Assembly (NCBI GenBank): GCA_016841325.1
Contig: JAENZJ010000012.1
Coordinates: 1 to 64,000, forward strand
Length of the DNA: 64,000 nt
Source of the DNA: Thermincola carboxydiphila
Lineage (GTDB): Bacteria; Bacillota; Thermincolia; Thermincolales; UBA2595
Direction: 5' to 3'
Positions within the stretch are counted from its first letter, which is position 1, and the number at the start of each line of letters is the position of its first letter. The notes beneath the pieces are model-generated. The model made no database searches. It was not told where the DNA came from and saw only the letters and a list, made by a program, of their open reading frames with translations. Below are positions 56,900 through 64,000 of the stretch, one piece after another. The position numbers were made by a program, and so were the translations under genes.

Positions 56900-56926
56900 A
56901 AAAAACACCGGTTTTTGAATCCGGTG
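56900..56926 (-). terminator. Second terminator of the pth-fin unit
   Basis: CACCGG and CCGGTG with a 9-base loop, then TTTTTTGG on the minus strand. Isolates mfd from upstream genes. Confidence 0.82.
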
Positions 56927-56940
56927 GTTATCTAGATATT

Positions 56941-56970
56941 AAAAAAGCTCCAGCACCCTGGCTAAAGCTC
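56941..56970 (-). terminator. First terminator of the pth-fin unit
   Basis: AGCT...AGCT with AGC/GCT inside and an internal loop, then TTTTTTAATATC on the minus strand. Confidence 0.6.
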
Positions 56971-57038
56971 TGATAGGCCTCCGGGAACATCAATCCCTTT
57001 GCTCTCCGGTGATTAACCGTGTTTAGTATTTATGAGTT

Positions 57039-57278
57039 TCAGTGCATTAAAGGTTTATGCAAAAAGATAAACCCGTCCCTGTCTGTGATCCCGAGGTCCC
57101 TGTTACATTCGGGACAAACTGACAGGAAATAACTTCCCAGACCATGAGGGTCTTGTAATATTATACCCCTCCCTTCTTCGCCAGTCAAGGTTTCTATTTC
57201 CTCCGGCAATGCGTCCTCTTCTATCTCGGCCTCATCAAAAACTGTATCACAGAAGTCACAGAAAAACCTGACTTTCAA
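57039..57278 (-). CDS. fin: Anti-sigma-F factor Fin (YabK)
   Basis: 79 residues; C7, C10, C55 and C58 (FCDFC, VCPEC) form a zinc-ribbon pattern. In Bacillus Fin blocks sigma-F to allow the change to sigma-G. Position between pth and mfd is the same. TTG start overlapping the upstream stop (TTGA), so coupled. Confidence 0.85.
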   Translation of the reverse strand: MKVRFFCDFCDTVFDEAEIEEDALPEEIETLTGEEGRGIILQDPHGLGSYFLSVCPECNRDLGITDRDGFIFLHKPLMH

Positions 57279-57676
57279 CCTTTTTGCCCCCTTTTTCTGA
57301 CCAGCAATTTTAAGACTGTAAAGTTCCAGAGCATATGCAGTATATATCCGCTCAATATTGCAATAAACAGGTTATGTTTTTGCATAACCAGAAAAGTAAT
57401 ATATCCATAGAAAAGGTGGCCTGCCAGACTGGCCGCACCTGCCTGCAGCCCCTGCCAGCCGGCGCCCCAGGCGTCATAAATCCCTTCTGTTAACCCAAAG
57501 ACTCCATGGGTCAGAGTCACAGGGCTTCCGGTTAATACAGCCGCCCCGGTTTTTGCGGCTTCCTCAATGAATGGCGCCAAAACCACTATTTCCCTGGTAC
57601 CAATAATCTTTAAAGCCAGCCGGTTCCCTACCCAGGAAACTAAGGCAGCCATTACCCCGGCCGCAAAAAACAGCAT
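57275..57676 (-). CDS. Small PrsW/CPBP-like membrane protein
   Basis: 133 residues with three to four hydrophobic segments. EEAAKTG, a HGVFGLTEGIYD block and HLFYGY resemble the Glu-Glu and His motifs of PrsW/CAAX-type membrane proteases, but it is short and I cannot place it securely. It lies between pth and fin and is coupled to fin. Confidence 0.5.
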   Translation of the reverse strand: MLFFAAGVMAALVSWVGNRLALKIIGTREIVVLAPFIEEAAKTGAAVLTGSPVTLTHGVFGLTEGIYDAWGAGWQGLQAGAASLAGHLFYGYITFLVMQKHNLFIAILSGYILHMLWNFTVLKLLVRKRGQKG

Positions 57677-57693
57677 ACCATCCCTCCGGCCCG

Positions 57694-58260
57694 TTACATT
57701 CTGTTTACCTCATTCATAGCCTGTTCAGCACCTTTTGCAATTACTGCCAGTACTGCCTCTGAGGCCTTTTTAACTGTTTCACCCATTATTTTTGCTTCCT
57801 CGTCAGTGAATTTACCCAGGACAAAATCAATATTGTCCAAATGCCCGTTCTCCGGCCGACCAAGGCCGATGCGAAGACGGGGAAATTCTTCAGACTGTAA
57901 CATGTAAATAATTGATTTCATCCCATTATGCCCCCCGGCTCCGCCTTTAATTCTCAGGCGCAGCTTACCCAGGGGCAGGTCCATGTCATCATAGATTACC
58001 AGGATATCCTGCAGGTCGGCTTTGTACCAGTTTACCATATCAAGCAGCGCTTCCCCGCTTAGGTTCATATAGGTCTGGGGTTTGGCCAACACTATTTTTC
58101 CCCCATCCCTGAACCCTTCGCCAACAAGGCTTTTAAACTTGGCCCTGTCAATACTTATATCTAAAGCTCCAGCCAGATAATCTATGACCGTAAAGCCGAT
58201 ATTATGCCTTGTAGCAGCATACTTGCTGCCCGGGTTGCCCAGTCCTACTATCAGTTTCAC
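57694..58260 (-). CDS. pth: Peptidyl-tRNA hydrolase
   Basis: Frees tRNA from peptidyl-tRNA. 188 residues with VGLGNPGSKYAATRHNIGF (catalytic His20 in RHN), KPQTYMNLSG, DDMDLPLGKLRLR and GGHNGMKS. ATG start; downstream of the ctc gene on the same strand. Confidence 0.97.
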   Translation of the reverse strand: MKLIVGLGNPGSKYAATRHNIGFTVIDYLAGALDISIDRAKFKSLVGEGFRDGGKIVLAKPQTYMNLSGEALLDMVNWYKADLQDILVIYDDMDLPLGKLRLRIKGGAGGHNGMKSIIYMLQSEEFPRLRIGLGRPENGHLDNIDFVLGKFTDEEAKIMGETVKKASEAVLAVIAKGAEQAMNEVNRM

Positions 58261-58393
58261 AAAGAATCCCCCTTAAATCCCCCTTATTCATCACTTGTTT
58301 ATTCGAGGGCTGAAGAACTTTTCCTCCTGTGAACCTTAAACTTTGGCAACCCTGCTATGTTTTTTTCGTTAAGGCCCCCTAAGGGACCCCCTT

Positions 58394-59098
58394 TTATGCA
58401 TCTGCAGCTCCGTCGGCATCCACAGCTTCTCCCTCTGCTTCTCCGTCTGCTCCCTCAGCAGCTTCCCGGGCAGTGTCTGCCCTTCCTTCACCTTTATCTT
58501 CTCTCACAGTTTCCCCTGCTTCAGTCTCGTCAGCCACCCTGGGCGGTACAACCATAACCACTGTCTTATCAGGTTCTATTAAAACCTTCAGGTCCCCGGA
58601 CACCATAAGGTCCGCCACTGTCAGCCGCTGACCTGTTTCAAGGCCGGAAACATCGACAGTAATCGAGTCCGGCAGCTTGTCAGGTGTACCCTCAATCTCC
58701 AGCTCACGCAATACTGTCTGCAGAACCCCTCCGGCCTTTTTCCCTGAAGGTTCACCTTTCAACACCAGGGGGACCACTATACGTATTTTATCCTCCAATG
58801 ACACTTTGCAGAGGTCTGCATGGACTATATCCCTGCGTATAGGGTCTCTTTGCAGTTCCTTAATCATGACCACATATTTCCCCTGTTCCGCATCTCCCTT
58901 TACATCCAGGTCAATAAGGGCATTCCGCCCCTTCTTACGGATTACGGACTCCAGGTCCCTGGCATCAAGTTCAATGGCCTGTTCCTTAATTCCCTTCCCG
59001 TAAACCACCGCAGGTACCCTGCCCTGGTTACGTAAATAGTGCCGGTAACTTCCTTTGGTGCTCGGCCTCAGCCTGGCACCTATCTTTACCTCCGCCAT
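58394..59098 (-). CDS. rplY: Ribosomal protein bL25, general stress protein Ctc
   Basis: 234 residues: an N-terminal L25 5S-rRNA-binding domain (1-95, RNQGRVPAVVYGKG), a CTC C-terminal beta domain (96-190) and an acidic Ala/Glu/Gly-rich tail. ATG at 59098 follows AAGGGGG by 8 bases. Confidence 0.93.
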   Translation of the reverse strand: MAEVKIGARLRPSTKGSYRHYLRNQGRVPAVVYGKGIKEQAIELDARDLESVIRKKGRNALIDLDVKGDAEQGKYVVMIKELQRDPIRRDIVHADLCKVSLEDKIRIVVPLVLKGEPSGKKAGGVLQTVLRELEIEGTPDKLPDSITVDVSGLETGQRLTVADLMVSGDLKVLIEPDKTVVMVVPPRVADETEAGETVREDKGEGRADTAREAAEGADGEAEGEAVDADGAADA

Positions 59099-59233
59099 TG
59101 TGCAAACCCCCTTCATTTTTTCCTGGTTCCTCGTTCAGGATTCAATTTTGTTATAGTATTTCCCGGAAAATGGTATAACAAACATGTCTCATGAATAATA
59201 TGGTAGCAAAGAATTTTTCGGGGGGTTTTAAAA

Positions 59234-60112
59234 TTGAGAAAGAGCCGTAAATTTATCTCCATGCCCATAGTCAGTTTAGAGGAAGGTATCCAGATTGGTG
59301 CGGCCAAAAATATCGTTATTGACCCGTCAAAAATGGAGGTTGCCGCAATCATTATTGACCAGCGCGGATGGTTTCGCGAACAGAAAATAATCCCCTATAC
59401 AAAGGTCAGGAGCATCGGTGATGATGCCATTACTATTGACCAGTCATCAAATGTGCAGAGAACGATGAGCCTCCCCCATATACTGAAACTGATCAAGGAA
59501 AATGTCAATCCCGTAGGTGTCAAAGTAATTACTGAAAACGGAACTGTTCTGGGGGTAGTTGACGAATATTATATTGATGAGAAGACAGGTAAAATTAAGT
59601 GCTTTGAAATCAGCGGCAAATTCCTGGAAAGCCTTTTTAAGGGTAAAGCGCTCATGTCGGCAGATCATATCAGAACCCTGGGTTCAGATATTATCGTGGT
59701 CAATGAAGGGACTGAAGCACACCTGGAAAAAATCGACGGTGGGTTAAATGAAACAATCCATAGCCTGAAAGAAAGTACTTCCACACTTTGGGAAACAACC
59801 AAAAAACACACCGGGAAAATTCGCAGTAATATTAAAAACCGGTATGAAAAACCCGACAGCCCTGAACAGCCGCCTTCCACCGGTGCTGCAGATGAAAAGA
59901 GCGGAGATTTTCCCGAGCCTGATTCTGACCTTGATTTAATCAGTGAGGTGGAAATAAAAAATGAAGACATAATTGCCGGGATTTCAGAAAACGAACCTGC
60001 CGTGCCGGAAGGTACAGCCGATGTCCCTGATGACGCGGCCGGTACCCCTGATGAGGAGGCCGATACCACTGATGAGACGGTCAATGCTCCGGATGAGGCC
60101 AATACCAGATAA
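59234..60112 (+). CDS. PRC-barrel domain protein with acidic tail
   Basis: 292 residues. Two PRC-barrel-like repeats (about 5-75 and 88-160; SLEEGIQIGAAKNIVID and TENGTVLGVVDEYYID) are followed by a helical region and about 90 acidic, Pro/Thr-rich residues that look disordered. PRC barrels often bind RNA-processing, photosynthetic or membrane partners; none is evident here. TTG start after GGGGGG. Confidence 0.8.
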   Translation: MRKSRKFISMPIVSLEEGIQIGAAKNIVIDPSKMEVAAIIIDQRGWFREQKIIPYTKVRSIGDDAITIDQSSNVQRTMSLPHILKLIKENVNPVGVKVITENGTVLGVVDEYYIDEKTGKIKCFEISGKFLESLFKGKALMSADHIRTLGSDIIVVNEGTEAHLEKIDGGLNETIHSLKESTSTLWETTKKHTGKIRSNIKNRYEKPDSPEQPPSTGAADEKSGDFPEPDSDLDLISEVEIKNEDIIAGISENEPAVPEGTADVPDDAAGTPDEEADTTDETVNAPDEANTR

Positions 60113-60116
60113 TACC

Positions 60117-60158
60117 AAAACAGGGCAACCCTGAAAATACTCAGGGCTGCCCTGTTTT
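60117..60158 (+). terminator. Terminator of the PRC-barrel gene
   Basis: AAAACAGGGCA and TGCCCTGTTTT with an inner CCCTGA/TCAGGG stem, T tract at the end. Confidence 0.88.
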
Positions 60159-60185
60159 ATGCCTAACTATACTTGCCGGGGCCTC

Positions 60186-60737
60186 CTAAGATGCCAACAG
60201 CAGCTTTTTGTACCTGGCTGCCAGGTAGTTAAACCTGGCCCTGTCACCCTTCTCCAGGGCAATGTCTATCTCAGCCAGAATTTCTGCCTTCCGCTGTTCC
60301 CGGTCCAGTATCTTCTGACCCATTTCATCTTCCAGAGCCCGGATAACCTGGTAATAGAAGACCTTTTCCCTGATTTCAGGCACCATGTCCAGATCAGTGT
60401 TGCAGGCTGAACACATGTAGTCTTTCTCAAAAGAAAGCCACACAAACAATTCTTCCGGCGTATCCTGGTCCAACAGGCAAATGATCTCTTCGATATCATC
60501 ATAATACTCATTATTGATGCGACAGAGGAACGATACCGTAGAGGCATTTGTCGCGGATATAATCAGGGCATTGGGAAGATGCCTGACATTCTCCACAAAA
60601 TAGGTACTGGCCAACAGCCTGTCCCTGGATAGTAGAAAATTCAGAATTTGGGAAGCGGCCGGTTTTTTCAGTTCATATTTACTTAAAAACCCGTTGATAA
60701 ACTTCTTCTTTTTGTATAACATTACTGCTTCTTCCAT
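60186..60737 (-). CDS. UPF0302 family protein, ReoY/YpiB-like
   Basis: 183 residues. KKKFINGFLSKYELKKPAASQILNFLLS in parts, FVENVRHLP and a C-terminal IDEAL-like segment (EIDIALEKGDRARFNYLAARYK) match the YpiB/ReoY family. In Bacillus ReoY helps ClpCP degrade MurAA and so tunes peptidoglycan synthesis. ATG at 60737 is my choice; an upstream TTG is possible. Confidence 0.75.
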   Translation of the reverse strand: MEEAVMLYKKKKFINGFLSKYELKKPAASQILNFLLSRDRLLASTYFVENVRHLPNALIISATNASTVSFLCRINNEYYDDIEEIICLLDQDTPEELFVWLSFEKDYMCSACNTDLDMVPEIREKVFYYQVIRALEDEMGQKILDREQRKAEILAEIDIALEKGDRARFNYLAARYKKLLLAS

Positions 60738-60831
60738 TTTACCACCCAACTCTTTTGTTTAGTTGACTATACCAATTAGACAACTATAACAAAAAAACCT
60801 GCCCAACTGCAGTGGTAATTTATGGCCATGA

Positions 60832-60868
60832 AAACAGGGGTCCCGGCAACTTACAGGACCCCACTGTT
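60832..60868 (-). terminator. Terminator of cooS
   Basis: GGGGTCC and GGACCCC with flanking ACAG/CTGT pairs, ending in TGTTTTC on the minus strand. Confidence 0.7.
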
Positions 60869-60886
60869 GTAAATACGGTCTGTTTC

Positions 60887-62800
60887 TTAATCAAGCCCGA
60901 TTTGGGCCCTTTTTTTCCTGATATGTTCCTCTATACCGGTTGCGGCATCAACCGGGTCATCTCCCAGGGCCACTTTGCCTCCGGTAAGTCCTTCCAGGTC
61001 TTCTGTCAGGAGTTTGACCAATTCAGGCCCTCCTGCCACGGGAGGTGTGGGAGACAGGTGAGTATAAAGCCCGTATGCCAGGGCAAACATACCATCAATT
61101 GTAGCCTTTTGTTCCAGGTACTGGGGGGCCGTGACCGCTGCCGGCAGGTCTGCGGAGTCAATCCCCAGGTGATTGGCCAGAGCAGTTGTTAACATAGAAA
61201 TCCGGCCGGTATCAGTACAGGTCCCAAAACTAAGCACCGGTGGAATTTTAAGGCTGCGGCATACCTCTGCCAGACCCGGCCCTGCCATTTCAATGGCATC
61301 AAGATTGCACAGCCCGGCAACTTCAAGGCCGTGGTTGCCGCATCCACCGCTCACTATAAGGATATCCCTCTTAATAAGCTCCTTAGCCAGGTTGACAGTC
61401 ATATAATCATGGGGTCCGGTGGATAAAGTGGTGCAGTTCACCAGGGCAACCACACCTTTGATTTTGCCGGCTTTTATAGCCGCTGCCAAAGGCTCAGGAG
61501 TACCGCCAAGTGCCTTAAGTACAGCCTCTGTGGAAAATCCGGAGATTGCCTTGGTAACCTTTTTGGGTACTTTAGGTGTAATTCTTCCCTTGCGCCGGGT
61601 AAAGTTGCCTACAGCCAGGTCTATCAACTTGTTAGCAATACCGGCCGCCTCAGGTGGTTTATAATCAAAATTCCTGTTGACACCCGGGATTCGGACCAGG
61701 TCATTCACGCTCACAAGAGTTACTCCGTACTTTTCTTCATAGGGCTTCAGATACGGAGGGGAACAGTTTTCATCCATGGCAAAGACATCTATTGTCCCTG
61801 TTGCCAATGCCGGTTCAATTGCCAGCCAGTTGCCTGTCAGGCCCCTGAAAACCTCATCCACAGGGAGCCGCTGCAGCATCTCCTGCCCTGTTTCTATGGA
61901 GCCGATAATCCTTAATCCTTTTGCCCCTGCATCCCTGGCGCGCTGCTGGACCTGCGGCTTTTTGGCAGCATAATATGTGGCCATCGCCACCCATGGTTCA
62001 TGGCCGTTAAATACTATGTTGATGTAATCCGGGTCCAGAATCCCGAGGTCCACTTCCACCTCATGAGGCATGGGAGTCCCAAACAGAATGTCCTGTACCA
62101 TCTCCAGGCCAATCTGGGCCCCGTAAATTGTGGCTATCCCCAGCCGGAGCCCCTTCCTGGCCATTGAGATAAAGTCACCGTCAACATTTGTAAGGCAGCT
62201 GGCCACAGCATCCTTGATCTCATGAAGTGTCCCGGCAGGATAGATGGCCAGATCCTGCCATACCTTCTGCCTCGCGGGAGGTGCAAATGCCGCTATTATC
62301 CGGCTGGGCTCATCATATCCGCGGTGAAGTTCGTACATCAGAAAATCTGACAGCCAAAATGCCACCTGGTTTTGGTCACCATTTGTACTTACCCCGCATT
62401 GTCCGGCAAGCCAGTAGAGTTTCTCCCTGTCGGTGATGCCGAAGGGAGTCTTCCCTTCAACAGTGGACTTCAATGTCCTGAAGGCCTCATACGCATGATG
62501 GGCATATGTTGAAGCTCCCATTGCATTCCTCAGCAGCATATCCCGCATGGCCATAGCATCAGGAGTTATTCCGCATACCCCCAGTTTGGCCTCGGTTTTA
62601 TCCGAAATACGACAGGGACCGTTAGTACATAACTGGCAGCTGGTTCCTGCCAGACAGAAGCCGCACCTGATTTTTTCCTGAGGTTCGAAACGGTCAAAAG
62701 TGTTGCTGATACCATCCTCATGCAACCGCTGGTACATTTCCTGAACAGACTCATGGATACTTACTTTTTCATCCAACCTGTGCCTGGTTTTGTTCGTCAC
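60887..62800 (-). CDS. cooS: Ni-Fe carbon monoxide dehydrogenase, CooS type
   Basis: 637 residues; oxidises CO to CO2 at a Ni-Fe-S C-cluster. N-terminal cysteines C46, C49, C55, C58 and C63 (RCGFC, CQLC, GPCR) and C76 bind the B and D clusters; C46 and C49 form a short CX2C where classic CooS has CX7C. C-cluster blocks GHEPWVAMA, GGCGNHG and GTCTDTGR are present. GTG after AAGGAGG. It is alone: no cooC, cooF, acs or hydrogenase gene in the window, with its own terminator. Confidence 0.95.
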   Translation of the reverse strand: MTNKTRHRLDEKVSIHESVQEMYQRLHEDGISNTFDRFEPQEKIRCGFCLAGTSCQLCTNGPCRISDKTEAKLGVCGITPDAMAMRDMLLRNAMGASTYAHHAYEAFRTLKSTVEGKTPFGITDREKLYWLAGQCGVSTNGDQNQVAFWLSDFLMYELHRGYDEPSRIIAAFAPPARQKVWQDLAIYPAGTLHEIKDAVASCLTNVDGDFISMARKGLRLGIATIYGAQIGLEMVQDILFGTPMPHEVEVDLGILDPDYINIVFNGHEPWVAMATYYAAKKPQVQQRARDAGAKGLRIIGSIETGQEMLQRLPVDEVFRGLTGNWLAIEPALATGTIDVFAMDENCSPPYLKPYEEKYGVTLVSVNDLVRIPGVNRNFDYKPPEAAGIANKLIDLAVGNFTRRKGRITPKVPKKVTKAISGFSTEAVLKALGGTPEPLAAAIKAGKIKGVVALVNCTTLSTGPHDYMTVNLAKELIKRDILIVSGGCGNHGLEVAGLCNLDAIEMAGPGLAEVCRSLKIPPVLSFGTCTDTGRISMLTTALANHLGIDSADLPAAVTAPQYLEQKATIDGMFALAYGLYTHLSPTPPVAGGPELVKLLTEDLEGLTGGKVALGDDPVDAATGIEEHIRKKRAQIGLD

Positions 62801-62964
62801 TTGTACAGTCCTCCTTGTAACATTGATTTGCCCTTATAGTAGTTTTCCTCACCGACTTCCTTTTATTCAGAAGTCCCTGCTGCCCTCGGCTCCTGGTATA
62901 TTCCCCCCGGCGCAGGAAGGAAATGCGGCAATTCTGTTGAATAATGTATAAGCAATAAACCATA

Positions 62965-62998
62965 ATTGTATAATCATAATATTACATAATTGTACAAT
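62965..62998. promoter_or_regulatory. Two palindromes between cooS and degV
   Basis: ATTGTATAAT (62965-62974) and ATTGTACAAT (62989-62998), part of a 14-base direct repeat CATAATTGTAYAAT with a 24-base period. They overlap the -10 and -35 of the cooS promoter. Confidence 0.65.
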
Positions 62999-63001
62999 CA
63001 A
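62973..63001 (-). promoter_or_regulatory. Candidate promoter of cooS
   Basis: Minus strand TTGATT (63001-62996), 17 bases, TATGAT (62978-62973). Gives a leader of about 165 bases before cooS. Confidence 0.55.
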
Positions 63002-63026
63002 TATTGCCTATAGAAAGGTGGGTTTT

Positions 63027-63863
63027 ATGCAAAAGATTGCGATTGTTACTGACAGCACCTGTGACCTGGAGCCTCAACAGCTTAAGGATTACAGGATTCA
63101 TGTCCTCCCCCTGAAAGTAATTTACCGGGATTGTGAATTTACTGATAGAGTTGACATTACACCTGAGGAAGTTTACCAAAGCCTGGAAAAGGAAGTCCCC
63201 AAGACTTCGCTGCCCAGTCCTTCTGATACTTATCAGTTGTTCCGGCACCTGAAAGACAGCGGGTTTACCCACATCCTCTGTATCCATATTTCCAGCGGTC
63301 TGAGCGGGACCATGCAAATGGTCCGGAACGTCGCCGGAGAGTTTAGCGACCTTGTAATCGAAGTCCTGGATTCCAAGTCCCTGTCGATGGGGCTGGGTTT
63401 TCCTGTCCTGGAAACAGCCAGGGAGGTCTCCAAAGGAAGCACTTTTGAACAGGTAGTAAACAGAGCCACAGAGGTAATTAACCGGATTCAGACCTTCTTT
63501 GTGGTCGGTACTCTCGAATATCTGAAAAGAGGCGGAAGAATCGGTTACGTTTCGGCTTCCCTTGGGGAGATACTGCAGGTAAAACCCATTATCTCCATAA
63601 ACGATGAAGGAAAATACTATACATATGAGAAGACCCGCGGAAGGAAAAAATCCCTGAACCGGATGTTTGAGATCATCCGGCAGGCAGCAGAGGGCAGGAC
63701 AGTGAAAATCGCAGTGTTTCACGGGGATGCCCGGCAGGAAGCAGATTTTTTGATTGATAAGCTAAGGGCACTCGACAATGTTAGCGAAATTGTAACAGGC
63801 CAGATCGGTCCTGTAATGGTTGTCCATACCGGTCCGGGACTGGTTGGTGTTGTGATTTATTGA
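63027..63863 (+). CDS. DegV family fatty-acid-binding protein
   Basis: 278 residues with IVTDSTCDL, the SLPSPSDTY segment, HISSGLSGT, the LKRGGRIG block and a final GPGLVGVV. DegV/FakB proteins hold a fatty acid for phosphorylation by FakA. ATG at 63027 (AAAGGTGGG upstream) is chosen over GTG at 63018. Divergent from cooS. Confidence 0.9.
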   Translation: MQKIAIVTDSTCDLEPQQLKDYRIHVLPLKVIYRDCEFTDRVDITPEEVYQSLEKEVPKTSLPSPSDTYQLFRHLKDSGFTHILCIHISSGLSGTMQMVRNVAGEFSDLVIEVLDSKSLSMGLGFPVLETAREVSKGSTFEQVVNRATEVINRIQTFFVVGTLEYLKRGGRIGYVSASLGEILQVKPIISINDEGKYYTYEKTRGRKKSLNRMFEIIRQAAEGRTVKIAVFHGDARQEADFLIDKLRALDNVSEIVTGQIGPVMVVHTGPGLVGVVIY

Positions 63864-63901
63864 GTATGAAGGCATAGAAAACCTGAACCTTCCCTACGTT
63901 T

Positions 63902-63929
63902 AAAAAACCGCGTCCCAACGCGGTTTTTT
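63902..63929 (+). terminator. Terminator of degV
   Basis: AAAAAACCGCG-TCCCAA-CGCGGTTTTTT, an 11-bp stem with T tract; works on both strands. Confidence 0.9.
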
Positions 63930-64000
63930 ATAGTCAGATATAATTTTATGGTCAGATATAATGTAACATAACTGAGTAACTTCTAAATTTAACTAAGTAA

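Overview
The window looks like a chromosomal, origin-proximal segment of an anaerobic, spore-forming Clostridia, most likely the Peptococcaceae/Desulfotomaculum-Thermincola branch. Reasons: sporulation genes (spoIIE, spoIID-like, yabP, yabQ, spoVB, spoVT, fin); the Firmicutes order lysS-greA ... ftsH-tilS-kinase-spoIIE ... yabR-divIC-yabQ-yabP ... HU-yabN-spoVB-spoVT-prsA-mfd-fin-pth-ctc; a carbon monoxide dehydrogenase and formate-THF ligase of C1 metabolism; frequent TTG/GTG starts with strong GGAGG ribosome sites. No rRNA, tRNA, CRISPR array, prophage or transposase gene was seen. Most genes lie on the minus strand.

Layout. 1-7.7 kb: greA-lysS, then a three-gene set (HTH regulator, 'quinate 5-dehydrogenase' family protein, acyl-ACP-reductase-like protein), dusB-coaX and a CheX-like protein. 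8.0-17.8 kb, plus strand: the most unusual part. A BchI/MoxR-type AAA+ ATPase is followed by three tandem paralogous VWA-domain proteins and a 900-residue fusion of a class III aminotransferase with a fatty acyl-ACP reductase (AAR)-like domain. 17.8-29 kb: cofactor synthesis: bioY and birA with two BirA operators, nadABC, panBCD with a DUF2520 protein, folBKP, and an HD protein. 29-32.9 kb: fhs, an FlK-type thioesterase, a small Cys-rich protein, a long palindromic element and ndk. 33-47.6 kb: ftsH, tilS, protein kinase, spoIIE, a little-known group of beta-rich proteins, ppx, yabR, divIC, yabQ, yabP, spoIID-like, rqcP. 47.8-64 kb: HU, yabN, spoVB, spoVT, prsA, mfd, fin, pth, rplY/ctc, PRC-barrel protein, UPF0302/ReoY-like protein, cooS, degV.

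How they fit together. Two sites encode AAR-like proteins. The fusion keeps the AAR catalytic Cys and the dinucleotide glycines. The stand-alone copy has Trp at the Cys position and a degenerate glycine motif. An AAA+/VWA pair often acts as an activating chaperone for a neighbouring enzyme (as in CbbQ/CbbO and NorQ/NorD), so the plus-strand operon may be an activase plus client making amines from acyl thioesters; this is inference. Other notable signals are a helically phased array of five DnaA boxes at 45136-45250, a Spo0A-type 21-bp-spaced promoter before spoIIE, a cooS whose D-cluster cysteines follow a short CX2C pattern, and palindromes covering the cooS promoter.
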